DNA of 64,000 nucleotides from Arthrinium phaeospermum (lineage: Eukaryota > Ascomycota > Sordariomycetes > Amphisphaeriales > Apiosporaceae), in contig QYRS01000008.1 of NCBI GenBank assembly GCA_006503535.1, forward strand, positions 1,612,001 to 1,676,000. The letters are read 5' to 3'. The position numbers were made by a program, and so were the translations under genes. Below the pieces are notes generated by a model that saw only the letters and a program-made list of their open reading frames with translations, made no database searches and had not been told where the DNA came from. Shown one piece after another: positions 47,075 to 58,622 of the stretch. Position 1 is the first letter of the stretch; each line of letters starts with the position of its first letter.

Positions 47075-47749
47075 ATGGGTGCTTTCGGTGACTTTGCTTA
47101 CTTACTAGGCCAATGCAATCTGATCATGCTACACGGTTCGACTCAATTCCGGTGCCCAGACCTCTTGAGCTGGTTGTCTGATATATCGTTCGGTATACTT
47201 CATGACGGAACGAAGCTTGGCGGTCTATCTATGCGCACAAGTCTCGGACGAACTCTCCCCATGTTTTTTTCTTTTCTTCGCGCCGTGTTCGGGCTCGAGT
47301 CTATTCTCATCTCGTCATCGGCTGTTGGCTGGTTGGCTTCGGAGGGACTCCCGTTGGCACACACCATGAGGGATAGACAGGGATTGGGCAACCTCAGACT
47401 CTACTACTCTTATGCAATCCCAGGGCTCCCAGTCCCAGATGGTGGTCTTTTCCTCGAGACCTTTGGGGTTTCAATGCAAACGCTAACTATATATGTTGAT
47501 TTTGTTCGGCAACAGGATACGGTACGTCAGTTGTATATAATAGTTTTGGAGTCGAGATCGAACCGGGAACAGCCTCCACGAGAACACCTCCTCGTCCCTC
47601 TATCTTCAGGTGAAGAAAGAATGAGAGAGATATGGAGGGATGAAGGGATTCCCCCTGTTGGACCCCGAATTGAATTATTGCCTGAAGGGGGGCCAATGGA
47701 AAAGCTCAGACAGGCACGGAGCGTTCCTGCTGTCCGTCCGTCGGGCTGA
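47075..47749 (+). CDS. Doubtful 224-codon open frame
   Basis: The frame begins at an ATG and stays open for 224 codons in a region with no other gene. I recognise no domain. The first half is moderately hydrophobic (MFFSFLRAVFGLES) and the second half charged and Pro/Glu-rich. A frame of this length can arise by chance in 64 kb, and composition gives no clear coding signal. It could be an orphan gene, one exon of a gene I cannot assemble, or noise. Confidence 0.18.
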   Translation: MGAFGDFAYLLGQCNLIMLHGSTQFRCPDLLSWLSDISFGILHDGTKLGGLSMRTSLGRTLPMFFSFLRAVFGLESILISSSAVGWLASEGLPLAHTMRDRQGLGNLRLYYSYAIPGLPVPDGGLFLETFGVSMQTLTIYVDFVRQQDTVRQLYIIVLESRSNREQPPREHLLVPLSSGEERMREIWRDEGIPPVGPRIELLPEGGPMEKLRQARSVPAVRPSG

Positions 47750-47965
47750 TTGGCGTGTCCCCGTGAGAGTTTCTAGCCTTTTTTTCTCATCGCAACGACG
47801 AAACTCTGTTTTCGCCCTTTCCACCAACCCCCCCGTCTTGTTTTTTGTGACATGGTGTTGGTCAGATATGAGGGAGAGTTCATACGAACAAAATCGCAGA
47901 CCAACATGGAACGAAACACACTTTCTGCCCACCCGGAACCTTCTCCGCACTCTTTTTCTAGAATG

Positions 47966-48010
47966 AAAGGAAGGGAGGAGGGGAGGGGAGGGGTTGGATG
48001 GATGGATGGA
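47966..48010. repeat. Purine-rich GGAG/GGAT repeat tract
   Basis: A GGAGGGGAGG-type run passes into GGATGGATGG units. G-runs here could form quadruplex-like structure, but no function is shown. Confidence 0.7.
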
Positions 48011-48633
48011 CAGGAAGTTTCGAAGAATTGAGTGTCGGGATGAAGAAAAAAGAAGGGTCCAGCCAGAGCCTGTTTTTTTTCATCTTTTGTTGACAACGTT
48101 TTAACCGTTTATGCTGCCGCAGAAACCAAAGTCTGACGTGCATATGCCTGTGTGCAGCTGGTTGATCTCTTCGGCATATTATTTTTCTCTGTCTCGGCTT
48201 GTTCTTGTAGAGAGGAAGATAGAGAGAGATAGGTACACAGCATTCTCCCACGAACCTGTCCTATCGTATCCACTGCCGCTGTAACTGTCCGGCATCGCTG
48301 CAACCGCGATCGATCGTGCAGTGGGTAGTAGGGGTAGATTGCCAAGCTGTCTCTGTCTCTCCCTGTGCATATCTCTTTTCATAGGGGTCCAACTTGCGAT
48401 ATGGACCGGTCTAGATTCCATCTGCTTCTTCTTTTCACTGTTGGGCTTGTTATTCAGGGGAGGGGGGGAGGGAGACGCGGCGGGAGGATAGGGTGACAGT
48501 CGTTCCTGGATCTGCAATGTTCACCGTCGCACTCGCGGTGGGATCAACCACCTCCGCGTATCTCGGGGGTGGCCGTGGAGGAAGACCATGTTCGTGGCAC
48601 CGTAATGTAATCTCGGTAGAATTGAATAGCGAG

Positions 48634-48660
48634 ACTGTCTGTCTGTCTGCCTGTCTGTCT
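48634..48660. repeat. CTGT simple repeat
   Basis: Imperfect tetranucleotide repeat with one CTGC unit, non-coding. Confidence 0.75.
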
Positions 48661-48985
48661 TCCTCATGTAACGGTGGTAGTAGTTAGTATCTTTCTTCGG
48701 TCCATCCTATCCTGTTGGCAGGGGTTGTACACTTCGTCTCCTCCACCCCCTGGCCATGAGTAATCCGACTGTCTACCGCAACTAATAAGATATGTAGAAG
48801 AAGCCGCGTATCTGCCTATGGCGGCTTCCGTCCCAATATGCTATGCTGTTTCGCTCTCCCCCGACGTCTACCCCGTCACGAGAACACATCTTGTCATGCG
48901 CCTCGTTTCGGGCCTCACGGCGAAGGAGGATAGGGCAGGTCGGAGTCGGTCCAAACTACGACTTACTCGAGCACGTCAAGCTCGA

Positions 48986-49008
48986 GCACACACATACACA
49001 CACACACA
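48986..49008. repeat. CA dinucleotide microsatellite
   Basis: A CACACA run interrupted once by T, non-coding. Confidence 0.8.
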
Positions 49009-50325
49009 AATGCGCACATACGGCGATAGATATGCAAACTTTCACATGCCTGTGAAGTTCTCTGGTGTGCGCGAATTTTGACTATGGGGAACGGAGAATG
49101 CCTTTCTGCTTCTCTCTCTATCCTCTGTTTTCTCTCTCCTTCCTCGTTTCGAAACCACCACATGAGCCACACAGCCTGAAGCCAAAACGGCGCACCTGAC
49201 GGCGTGTCAGTGAATAATGGCCCAACACACACGCAAACACACACGGGCGCGGCATCAAGAAGAAAATACCGCAGGTCTAAACAGCAGGTGTTTCTTGTTT
49301 TCCCTTTTCGCCTTCCTATTCAAGAAGACCAAGATGTCGGGGATCAACGCACGAACGCACATAAACACCTCGCATCGTGTACTCAGACGGTGTAAATATG
49401 GTACAAGGGAGATACTTCCGGGGTTCTGCTGCAACTGAATGTTGGGTAAATAGACAAGAGAATAAGCACATAGCTATGGAACATGGACCACGCACGCACG
49501 CACATGTATGCTCACCACATATGTGCCACTATCATCCCTCCTCCTCCGGCTCCCCGGCACATCACACAACACATCCGTCTGTGCCCTTTCGCCGTGGTGA
49601 AGCGGACGGTTTGGTTTGGTTTTGGGGATCGGTTTAGGGCGGGCTTGGCTGCTGCTTCGTCTGTCCCACCACCACTGCTCCTCATTCCACTACAACTGTC
49701 AACCGTGCTGGCCTCCTTCTTGTTTCCCTTCCCTGCCCTTGCCTACCTACACACTATGGCATACATACTTGCTTGATCGATGCCCGACGCTGTTTGTTGT
49801 TGTTGTCCGCGTAAGCCTAGCTCAGCCATGTATAGGCACCATCGATCACATCACACGGCACCATATGTTTCCGATGCGGACCGTTTACGGTTTATTCCCG
49901 ACGGAGCCTTCTCGGGTCTTCTCTCTCTCTCTCTTGAAAGGGACGCCGCCCACGGGGTAAACCCCTGCAATGATATTGGGAAATCGGTTCCGGTACTACA
50001 GCGCCAGGGAAGGACAGATGTGATTACGCAGTAGCAGCAGCCGACAATACTTAGCGGATGATCCATTCAACCATCTATCTAAGTATATATCCGTCAGCTC
50101 TGTTCCCACCCCACAATAGCGAGGAATGCAAGATGGTACTTACATACCTACCAACTCTTCCCTTCCTTTCTTTCTCACACGCCGAGACGAGGTAGGAGGA
50201 GGGCTACTGTCGTGTTCGTAGACAAGCGGGGGAGGGGGGGTGTTGAAACAGTTCCACCGCCGCTACGGCTGCTGCTGCCCTATATCGCTGCCGTGTCGTT
50301 CTAATTGCTGCTAAGTAAGCATGTG

Positions 50326-50380
50326 ACCTACCCCTGCCCCTGCCCCTGCCTCTACCCCTACTCCTATTCTTCTTCTTCTT
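50326..50380. repeat. CCCCTG and TTC repeat tract
   Basis: Several CCCCTG-like hexamers pass into TTC triplets and a T run, forming a continuous pyrimidine tract on the plus strand. Confidence 0.75.
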
Positions 50381-51846
50381 TTTTTTTTCACCTCCCCATA
50401 CCCACAGGAGGTGTCTGCGATAAGACCGACACCACGGCCGACGCCGGCGGCTGTCCGGCCCGGATGTTGTTGAGCGGGGTCGTGGCATGGGAGGAGATGC
50501 CGTGGTACGTAAGCCCTATAGATGTAGTAGTATGTATGTGTGTATTGCCTTGATATGCGATGAACTAGGGGATACCAACAAATGAGCGATGGACGGTTGA
50601 AGCTCCTGCCGCGGTGGGGACCTCGAGACTGGCACATTACATTACTGTAGTGTGCGCGGAATCGTTCCTTGGTTTGTGGGAAAGGGGGGCAAAGGGGTGG
50701 TAAGCGATTTTTTTCAGGGGCTATCGGCTCATGAAGACGGATGTGTTCTGTACGGGATGGTGGCTACGATAGGGAGGGCCTTGGGCTCCTCATGGTCTGT
50801 CGCTGTCTACAGAAGATAGGTTGCTGTCATGAGGGGGCCAAATGCTCTCGACGGGTATTCTGTATGATATGACAACACATGTTAGAGATGTCTAGTTGGC
50901 GGCACGACCATCATCACTGTGTAGTAACTCGAGTGCGTATCTCCAGATGTTTGTCCTCTATGTCTTTATATGTACTCGAGACTCTGGAAAGCTCATGTCA
51001 GGCGGCATGCCGCCAACGCAACTGACACTACAACAGGCGATTCGGTAGGCATCTATAGACGGTTGAAAATAGGAACACCCAATCAGTTCAAAACCCCAGC
51101 AATACAACTGTCTTCCCTTCGTGTCACTCCTTGTCCTTCCTGTGATTACCTTGGTGTGGAACCTTTTCATCATCGCGATGTATTTAGAACTCTGTAAGAG
51201 GTGGTGATAAGCTCCAGTAGACAGTCCAGCGCTGACTTGAAAACGTCGTCCTTTTTCCCGGTTGGGGACGGGTTGGTTCAGTTGGTTAGAGCACTGGTTC
51301 CTCCGCCGTGACAAACTCCAGTAAGCCCAACGAACTGTTTTCCTCAAACTGCTGAGCGGCTACTAGCTGCCATCCCGCCAGCTTACTCTGGTTGTCCTCT
51401 CTCGAGTGACGCACTTGGGAGCTGGAAGCTACTGCTCAAGATGGCCAGCATAGGAAGGATCACAACATCACACCAGCCCTTCTCCAACCCCCTTAACACG
51501 CCATGGTGAGACCCAGTGTCCAGAGCTCCCTCGACTGCCTGGCCCTGCTAACGTCGGAAGAGCGAAAGGCGTCCAGCTATCTGAGCAGAAGGCTACGAGG
51601 TCACTGAGTAGACGTGACGCTTGATCGTTATAGTTAACAGGTAGAAGAGAACCCACCCCTTCGATGACGCTTATGCATCAAAATTCATAAAGTAAGGGCC
51701 GCCTAGGTTGAAATCCTTGTTGCGACCTGTTCTTATAAATCTCACAGACGTTGCTCTAATATGCAATCTTCTATCGAACGAGCTGATACTGGGGAATATT
51801 TGTTATGTTCTGTTATGTTCATGTTATATATCGACCTGAACGACCC

Positions 51847-53246
51847 CTATTTCCCCTTAACCAGCTCCCCAAACCCCCGCTCCAGGTCCTCCCGCAGGTC
51901 CTCCCACCCCTCGAGCCCGACGCTGACGCGCAGCAGCCGCCGGTCGCACATGGCGTCCGACATGTGCCGCCACTCGATCAGGCTCTCGACCCCGCCGAGG
52001 CTCGTCGCGTGGTGGAAGAGCTGCAGCTTGCTCGGCAGCGCCTTGGCCTGCGCCTCGTCGTGCGTCAGGAAGGCGAAGACCGGGTTGAAGCCGTGCGGCA
52101 TCTGCTTGCGCAGCCAGCTGTCGTCCCCGCCTTCCAGATCCTTCGTCTGCAGGCTCGAGTGCGTCACCTCGGCCACCACTTTACTGACGGCGCTGCCCTC
52201 CTTGCGGGCCTCGCCAGCGAGCCACGCCACCAGCTTCTCGGCGTCGTGCGCCTGTTTCTTGACGCGGACCTCGAGCGTCCGCAGGCTGCGGATCCCCAGC
52301 CAGCCCTCGAAGTTGCCGAGGTTGGAGCCGAGCACCAGGCGCTCCTCCTTGAGCGGCTGCGACATGGCGGCCGCGTGCCGGGGTGCCACGGCCAGGACGC
52401 CGCACAGCATGTCGCTGTGCCCGCCGAAGTACTTGGTGCCCGAATGCATGACGAGGTCGGCTCCGAACGCGAAGGGATCCTGCAGCGGGGGCGGGGCGAA
52501 AGTGGCGTCGACGGTTAGGTAGCAGCCGATGCGGCGTGCCTTGGCGGCGTAGAAGGCGAGGTCGCGCGCCGTGCCGAAGGGGTTGAGGGGCGTCTCGACG
52601 TGCAGTACATCCCCCGGCCCCAGCTCGGCGTCGTCACAGTCCAGGTCCACCTGCTTCAGGCCCGTGAGCTTGGCCAGGAGAGCAATGACGCCGTGACAGC
52701 CGTGGTAGCCGCCCCCGATAGCGATGCGCTTCGGGTTCAGGTACACCAGCATCGCGTGGAAGGCCGCCAGCCCGGACGAGTACGTCAGCGCCGGGCCGCG
52801 CAGGATCGAGGTTAGGATCGCCTCCATGCGGGCCGAGTTGGGAGCGCTCTCGCGCGAGTAGACATGTGAGTCGTGAACATTGGCAGGCTTTGAGGGGCAT
52901 GTTAGCATTGAGTGACGGCTCACAAGCAACAGCGGACTCAGGGGTGGGATATATAAGTATCCATGGGTGTACCTACGTTTGGATTGTGCCACGGAGAGAG
53001 CTCCTCTGGGTTATCACTGTATCGGAAGGTAGTTGACACGTGCATGGGCGGTGCGACGGCTTGGTGTGAGTTCAGGAAATCATCGGCGTGGATGGTTTGG
53101 GCGGAGAGAGAAAGGTGTTGAAACCTGTTGGCCAGTTTCGTGGTGTCTTTGCCCTGATCGGTCTCCTCTAGAGGATTCTGGTGAGCCATCCCCTGGACCA
53201 ACTCAGGCTCAGCAGCAGCAGAGCCGGCTGTGGTACCTCCTGTCAT
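51847..53246 (-). CDS. Cys/Met-metabolism PLP-dependent enzyme (cystathionine gamma-synthase/lyase family)
   Basis: Exons 53246-52977 and 52887-51847 flank an 89-nt intron (GTAGGT to AAG with a GCTAACA branch-like site), giving 436 aa. Splicing joins HNPN to PANVHDSHVYSRE, the expected position of the family's Y-x-R cofactor-phosphate motif. The PLP-binding lysine is in SGTKYFGGHSD (about residue 241). VETPLNPFG and SLGGVESLIEWR also match the family. Members catalyse gamma- or beta-replacement or elimination on cysteine, homocysteine or O-acylhomoserine. The sequence resembles the less studied fungal branch (yeast YHR112C type) rather than core Str2, Str3 or Cys3, so the reaction should be left open. 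No targeting signal is clear. A second in-frame ATG at 53189 would remove 19 residues. The C-terminal half is very GC-rich. Confidence 0.9.
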
Positions 53247-56200
53247 GACGGCTGGTGTATAATATCTGAACTGGATCTCGGCGGTATATCCTGTGGAATG
53301 ATGTTGCCTCCCAATCCCGCAACTTCCGGCAATAAAGTGTTGCTGTTATATGCGTTGTCGTGTAAGCCCCGGGTGTATTCCTCTGAACGAGACTGTTATA
53401 AAATCCTGAAGCGAGGAAACCTTAGGTGGTGATCAGTCAGGTAAGGCCTTGAGAATCGTTTATAACCTTTTCCAAAAAATAGAGGTTTTGGCATGTATCG
53501 TACAAGGCGTAGCTAACTAGATGTAGTTCGTCTGCTTCCTGACGGCCCCACTTCCATATGATTTTCGGTATCCTCAGGGCGTGGTAGACGGGCTAGTTGT
53601 TGATATTTACCATCAAATGTGTTTACGTATCACAATAGTCTGCCGTTGTTGAATGGCTAGGTCGAACGGGTTGCCCCTCAAGTTTTGGCCCGATCTTGGC
53701 AATCGGCCTCCGTTATCGGGTTGCGGGCCCCCGTGACGTGATTTCATAACTGAATGACAACATCGCCGAAACGCCTATATATGAGCCCCGTGTTGCCGTG
53801 CAGTGATGGATGCCGATGTTTCTAACCATGGACAATGTTCCGTTTGGCATACTGTATCTCATGGGCCAGATGTCGAAAACGCCTCGCATCCGTTGGCCCA
53901 ATACCAAGGAGCACCATTGATATACCCTCACCACCCGCTATACGCAGTCATCTGAACTACGCAGCCTGAGGATCGTCATCGTGAGCGCAACGGACAGGCC
54001 ACTCACTATGTTAACCCCGCCTATGGTTCAGATCCAAGGATGACAGTCCGGGACACAGCCCGTGGGCACAGGCCGACAGCCGGAGACCGGACCGGACCGG
54101 TTCCATGGACGACACCTGGAGGCTGGAGCACACACCGAAATGAACCGAGTCTGGCTGTTGTCATCAGCCAATAGGAAACGACAATCCTTTGCCCACTTAC
54201 TATATGAGCTTGGATCGATGATGGCTTGTCGCGCGCTACGGAGCGGCGAGGCAAAGCTCAAAGTCTGAGCTTTTCCCAAGCAATCCTCTTCAAAACGAGG
54301 CTGGGCATGCTGCATGGAAAGAAAACTGTCATAGCGGCAGACCTTTCTAATACGAAGAAGGCCCTACTTAGTATTTGTCAGTGACTACGAGGAGCGACCT
54401 TCAATTCCCAGCAATATGTCCCTCGAGAGGTTGATGCAGGTATTAGTACTACCGACCATATGTGCTGCTTGGCAAAGACAGATGGTAGGGTTCTGCCAAT
54501 TTGAGTTTGTTGGATTTCGTCGCTGTCCGAATCCGTAGTCGCCTGGGCTGGCAGACTGTGTATTACGCCGAGGCTCTCATTTCATCGAGCTCCTGCTCAT
54601 CGTGAAGGCGTGTAACTCCCAGGCAGCTTTCGTCTTTGCTTTCTGAACAGAAAGAGTCGGCGAACGGACGAGCTTGGTGTGTATGGTGATATTGCCAAGC
54701 AGCCGTTATCCCGCATATGGTGGGAGCTGATAATCGTGATACTCCTTTTGGTAAATTCTTCACCGACTCTTTCCCCCAAAAGTAAACATGCCACTTCTCC
54801 TCGGCGGAAATCGACTAGAAGGACAAAGCCTGATATGTAAAGCCGCAGCAAGCACCGGAATTCCAAATACTTGCTTGCTGTCTTGGAAGGAGAATGGGGG
54901 TTTTCGATGGAGCCCGGTCCTCCCTCATGCATGTCGCGCAGGCGCTTACCCACACCAGCTACGGATGTGCTAGGCTCGAAGCGGGCTAGAGAGACCAGAT
55001 CGAACCTTCTGAACGGGGCTCCGCTGGCGGTTGGCGGGCGGGAGACCGACCTGGCGACTTGCGAATACCACACCACCACGACGCAACGCACGCCGACTGG
55101 GATACAATGACAAATAGAGGCGCCACATCGTCCTTTTCTGCAGGTCGACGGGCAAAGATCCCAAAAGACCCCTCTCCTCTGCCCCCCTTGACGAAGAAGA
55201 AGAAAAAGAAGGACCCTACCTTAGGTATCAAGGAGCCTTGGAGGAGCTCCCCCTGCTCCCCTGAGAAGAACATACCTACCTACACAAGTTACCCCTCCAA
55301 TCAATGAAACCTGTCGGATGGCCCGGGGCGAGTCCGAAAAGCAAGATGCAACTGTTATCTAGAACAAATGATCGGGAGGGGACATCTGATGTGCTTTGCA
55401 TGGAGAGTTGAGAAACCCAGCCATTGAGAAGAATCCGATGGCCTGCCAAGACAAGTGTTTACGTGGTTCTGTGTTTCAATGATCAAGAAGGGTTACGTAC
55501 GGCTGAACGAGGGAAGCTTTGAAGCTGTCAAGTCTCGTCCTAGCTCTCCCTGTTCGGACTATTGCGTCGACCCTAAGCAAACTACCCCGCTATCAGCCCC
55601 CCACCATCGTCATGGAGGGGACCGAAGTTGTGAGAGCTTTCAGCCGAATAAGAGAGAGAGAGACAAGGGTGCAAGCACATTGACTGTAAGAGGAAACGAA
55701 ACATCATAGGGCCCTCTCCCCCATGATTGCTCGTTGTATGTACATATGCCACGCTGTCCTTCCTGTCTTGGAAGAGGACCACCGAGAGGGGGTTCAAGAC
55801 AGGAACTGAAGAGGCAAGAAGCAAAAGATGGACCAAGCCGGATTCCAAATACTCCCAAAATATGGCGTTTCATTGAGTTCCCGCCATCCACTTTCCGGGG
55901 CTGATATGCATATTTTGGTCCGAATAGATGTCATTAAACAGGGCGAGCGAAAGCTCCCCTCCCCACCTGCCACCTATGTATGTATGATAGCTTTGCTGTC
56001 AGGTAGGGCAGCTTAAGGTTAGCTGTATGCAAGTGAGAGCGAGAGAGAGAGAGAAAACGCTGCGTTAGTACCTAGATAAACGTGCAGCTCACACTTTCGT
56101 TCCCCTTGCCTCACGACCCCTCTTCTTTTTCCCCTTCTCGAAACGTACGACTAGAGACAACTCGCTTGATATAAAGTGATACATATATCCCCTCGTCACA

Positions 56201-56274
56201 AACTTCATTCCTCCCAACCTCACCACCACCAACCCTCACTACCCCCAAACCCCAAACCAAACAAACCACACAAA
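53247..56274. other. Intergenic region between divergent genes
   Basis: About 3 kb separate the PLP-enzyme start and the GFA-protein start. I see a GA dinucleotide run (56034-56054) and a C/A-rich leader (56214-56274) directly before the ATG of the GFA gene, typical of fungal 5' untranslated regions. Open frames around 54600-55100 and 55600-55900 lack domains and overlap each other. Confidence 0.5.
56034..56054. repeat. GA dinucleotide microsatellite
   Basis: GAGAGA run with one interruption, about 220 bp upstream of the GFA-protein start; GA tracts are frequent in fungal promoters. Confidence 0.75.
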
Positions 56275-56834
56275 ATGGGTCTCTCCGGCCACTGCCTCTG
56301 CGGCGCCGTCAAGTACACCGTCGACGCCGAGCCCCTGATCGTGGGCTACGACCACTGCGACGACTGCCAGCGGCAGTCGGGCAGCACCTACTCGCTCGTC
56401 GTGGTGGTGCCCAAGGACAAGCTCAAGATCGAGGGCACGACCAAGTCCTTCGCCGGCAAGGGCAGCTCCGGCCACGCCGTCCACCGCGTCTTCTGCCCCG
56501 AGTGCGGCTCCCCCATCGCCCACGACCCCGACGCCGCGCCCCCGATCATCGCCCTCAAGGGCGGCACCCTCAGCGTCGAGGACAAGAAGAAGCTCAAGCC
56601 CGTAAGTTTGACTGCTACCTATATATCTGACCAATCTCTCCCCCATCCATTCCCCTATTTCCTTTGTTATTCCGGCAAAGCACGGTCATATGCTCGTTCG
56701 TCATGCACGGTATGGAATGTGACAATAACTAATACGTATACGCAATTCTCCAGGACACCGAGATCTGGTCCGTCTCCAAGCTGCCCTTCTGCCAGGAGCA
56801 CCTCGAGAAGCCTTTCCAGCACATGCCCGAATAA
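56275..56834 (+). CDS. GFA/CENP-V family zinc protein
   Basis: Two exons, 56275-56601 and 56754-56834, are separated by a 152-nt intron (GTAAGT, ACTAATAC branch-like site, CAG), giving 135 aa. The zinc ligands of the GFA fold are all visible: Cys 7 and 9 (HCLCGAVKY), Cys 28 and 31 (HCDDCQRQSG) and Cys 74 and 77 (FCPECGSPI). The family is named for bacterial glutathione-dependent formaldehyde-activating enzyme, but most fungal members have no proven activity. The short second exon encodes DTEIWSVSKLPFCQEH, which matches the usual family C-terminus, so the splice is well supported. The ATG context CAAAATGGG is strong. It is probably cytosolic. Confidence 0.93.
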
Positions 56835-57253
56835 ACCAGACCCGATCTTTTCTCGTTCGATAATACATACGTATGGAATTAGAGGGTTAAGTGAAAGTCG
56901 ATTTGGGTGGCAATGGGGATGCCTCGAGACGATATATGGCCTTAGCAGCCTGAGAGAGCTCCCCAAGCGGCGTTGATGGAAGGAGTTGGTAAAAAGGTGG
57001 GAGAGGATGCAAAAGAGCATATAGTAGTAGCTCGCCTACGAATTACAATACCACCAAATTCAACCCATCTCTATAGACATCATGGCTTTGCTGGGCCTTG
57101 TGTTTAGGGACTATTGACTTTCATGATCAGGGGAAAGTTTCGCAACATCATTGTCTTCATTATTGATTTCAAGTATAAGTAGTGCCTCATCTTTCTCATA
57201 TATCTCATCAAACACAAATTACCCCCCTCCCATCAGCTTCCTCGTTGTACGGC
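56835..57253. other. Convergent intergenic region
   Basis: This 419-bp AT-richer stretch holds the 3' ends of two facing genes. No additional feature is seen. Confidence 0.6.
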
Positions 57254-58051
57254 CTACAAAGCAGCCACCAACGCACCACCCGCCATTGCCATCAGAAGAC
57301 CCTTGGCACCTGCCACACCGGTGGGCGCCGCGACGTTACCCGTAGGCGTAGACGAAGAAGCGGCCGCCGTAGAGTCGCCGGCTTCCGTATTCGCCGCCTC
57401 TGTCTCACTTCCACTGTCACCACCACTCGTAGTCTTAGACGCTCCTCCGGTTGTCCGCGACCCCGTCTCCTCAGGGGTCGCCGAAGCCGTAGCCGTGCCC
57501 GTGACGGGCCCCGGTCCCTGCGACCCCTTCGCCGTGAAATAGAGACTGACCGCCGTCTCGCCGCTCTTGGCGTCGCTCGAGGCCGTGGCGCCCGTGTTGG
57601 GCCCGAAGACGGCGGCGCCGGCCGACTCGAAGAGCTTCGGGAAGCTGGCGGTCGGGGTCCCGCCGGCGGTGCAGAGGGCCGACGAGGCGACGGCCAGCAC
57701 CGAGGCCCAGTGCGCGTTGTCGCGCTCGGAGCGCGCGCCGTGGAAGGCCAGGCACTGCTGGCAGCCCAGGTAGTCGCTGAAGTAGGAGCCGCCGCACATG
57801 CACTGCGCGTGGGCCTCGAGGGCCTGCGGCGACGTGCCGTCGGGCTGGCACGCCTTGGCGATGCTGTCGATGGAGATGCAGGGCGGCACCTGGCCCGAGG
57901 CGAAGCCGTCCTTGGGCGCCGGCGGGTTGCACACCTTTTGGATGTAGGCGTCCTCGCTGCTGTCGGCGCGGGCGGCTACCGGGTTGGAGTTGGAAGCGAG
58001 GATGGGGTGCGCCGCGAGCAGGGCGGCCGAGGCCAGGGTTGCGGTTCTCAT
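57254..58051 (-). CDS. Secreted cysteine-rich protein with probable GPI anchor
   Basis: This single exon encodes 265 aa. The ATG at 58051 begins a signal peptide (MRTATLASAALLAAHPILA). The mature N-terminal half carries about nine cysteines in a regular pattern (VCNPP, PPC, KACQPD, QCMCGGSY, GCQQC, ALC), suggesting a compact disulfide-bonded domain. A Ser/Thr/Gly/Ala-rich stalk follows (about residues 165-245), and the C-terminus is hydrophobic (GLLMAMAGGALVAAL) after small residues, as for GPI attachment. The pattern is like fungal cell-wall GPI proteins. It is not the eight-cysteine CFEM spacing as far as I can tell. An upstream ATG in frame (58132) would place 27 residues ahead of the signal peptide and is less likely. 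Function is unknown; wall structure or host/surface interaction are possibilities. Confidence 0.82.
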   Translation of the reverse strand: MRTATLASAALLAAHPILASNSNPVAARADSSEDAYIQKVCNPPAPKDGFASGQVPPCISIDSIAKACQPDGTSPQALEAHAQCMCGGSYFSDYLGCQQCLAFHGARSERDNAHWASVLAVASSALCTAGGTPTASFPKLFESAGAAVFGPNTGATASSDAKSGETAVSLYFTAKGSQGPGPVTGTATASATPEETGSRTTGGASKTTSGGDSGSETEAANTEAGDSTAAASSSTPTGNVAAPTGVAGAKGLLMAMAGGALVAAL

Positions 58052-58622
58052 CGTGGCGGATGTATTTGATAGGGTAGTCAAGCCGCAATATGTCTTCGAC
58101 GTCGTCAAGAGTTGTTGATGATACAAATTCACTAATAGTGTGATGTTGCATGCGCCAAAAGGTGGCGGGCAACTGAAGCTATTAATAAGTATCGATCTCG
58201 GACGTCAATGGCGTGAGCGGTTGCTATCTATTATTCCTTCTAATCCCAATCCAGTAGTCCCCACGGCCCAGCCCACGATGTTTTGTCCCTGAAGGGTACT
58301 CAATCCCGGCCGTGAAGCGGTCGGTTAGCCGATTTTGTACTAAACCCACTCCATGGATGGGGCGCGGATCAGGCAGCGAGATATCTCTTGCTGGATCTCG
58401 GAATGGGATGCCGAATAGGTTCTGATTGGGAAATAGCAATTTCGCGATGGCCTGTTCAAGTATAGGGACGTCGCGCATGGATGCGGTTGGTTGGTTGATA
58501 CGTTGAGTTAAATATTGCTTTTAGCCGCCCTGCATCTGACTCCTTCTAATCTCAAGATAAAAAGACCGGTAAGGGATATAATCCGTCTTTATTAGATATT
58601 CTCAACACTATATCCCGGTGCT
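58052..58622. other. Intergenic region upstream of the GPI-protein gene
   Basis: This 571-bp stretch should hold the GPI-protein promoter and the 3' end of the helicase gene. An 84-codon antisense frame at 58224-58478 shows no domain. Confidence 0.6.

Larger units (their letters stand above)
39657..51846. other. 12-kb interval without supportable genes
   Basis: Nothing here resembles a protein family I recognise on either strand, even allowing for introns. The DNA is of ordinary base composition, not RIP-degraded. It is peppered with simple repeats (41441-41464, 47966-48010, 48634-48660, 48986-49008, 50326-50380), CCTACCTA-type motifs and purine or pyrimidine tracts. The longest open frame is 224 codons (47075-47749). 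A fragment resembling the 5' half of a tRNA lies at 51268-51294. It may hold long untranslated regions, non-coding RNA genes or fast-evolving orphan genes, but the sequence alone cannot show which. Confidence 0.5.

Noticed and set aside
57182..58069. 295-codon open frame opposite the GPI-protein gene
   Set aside because: Very Arg/Gly-rich, antisense to a well-supported secreted protein, no domain.
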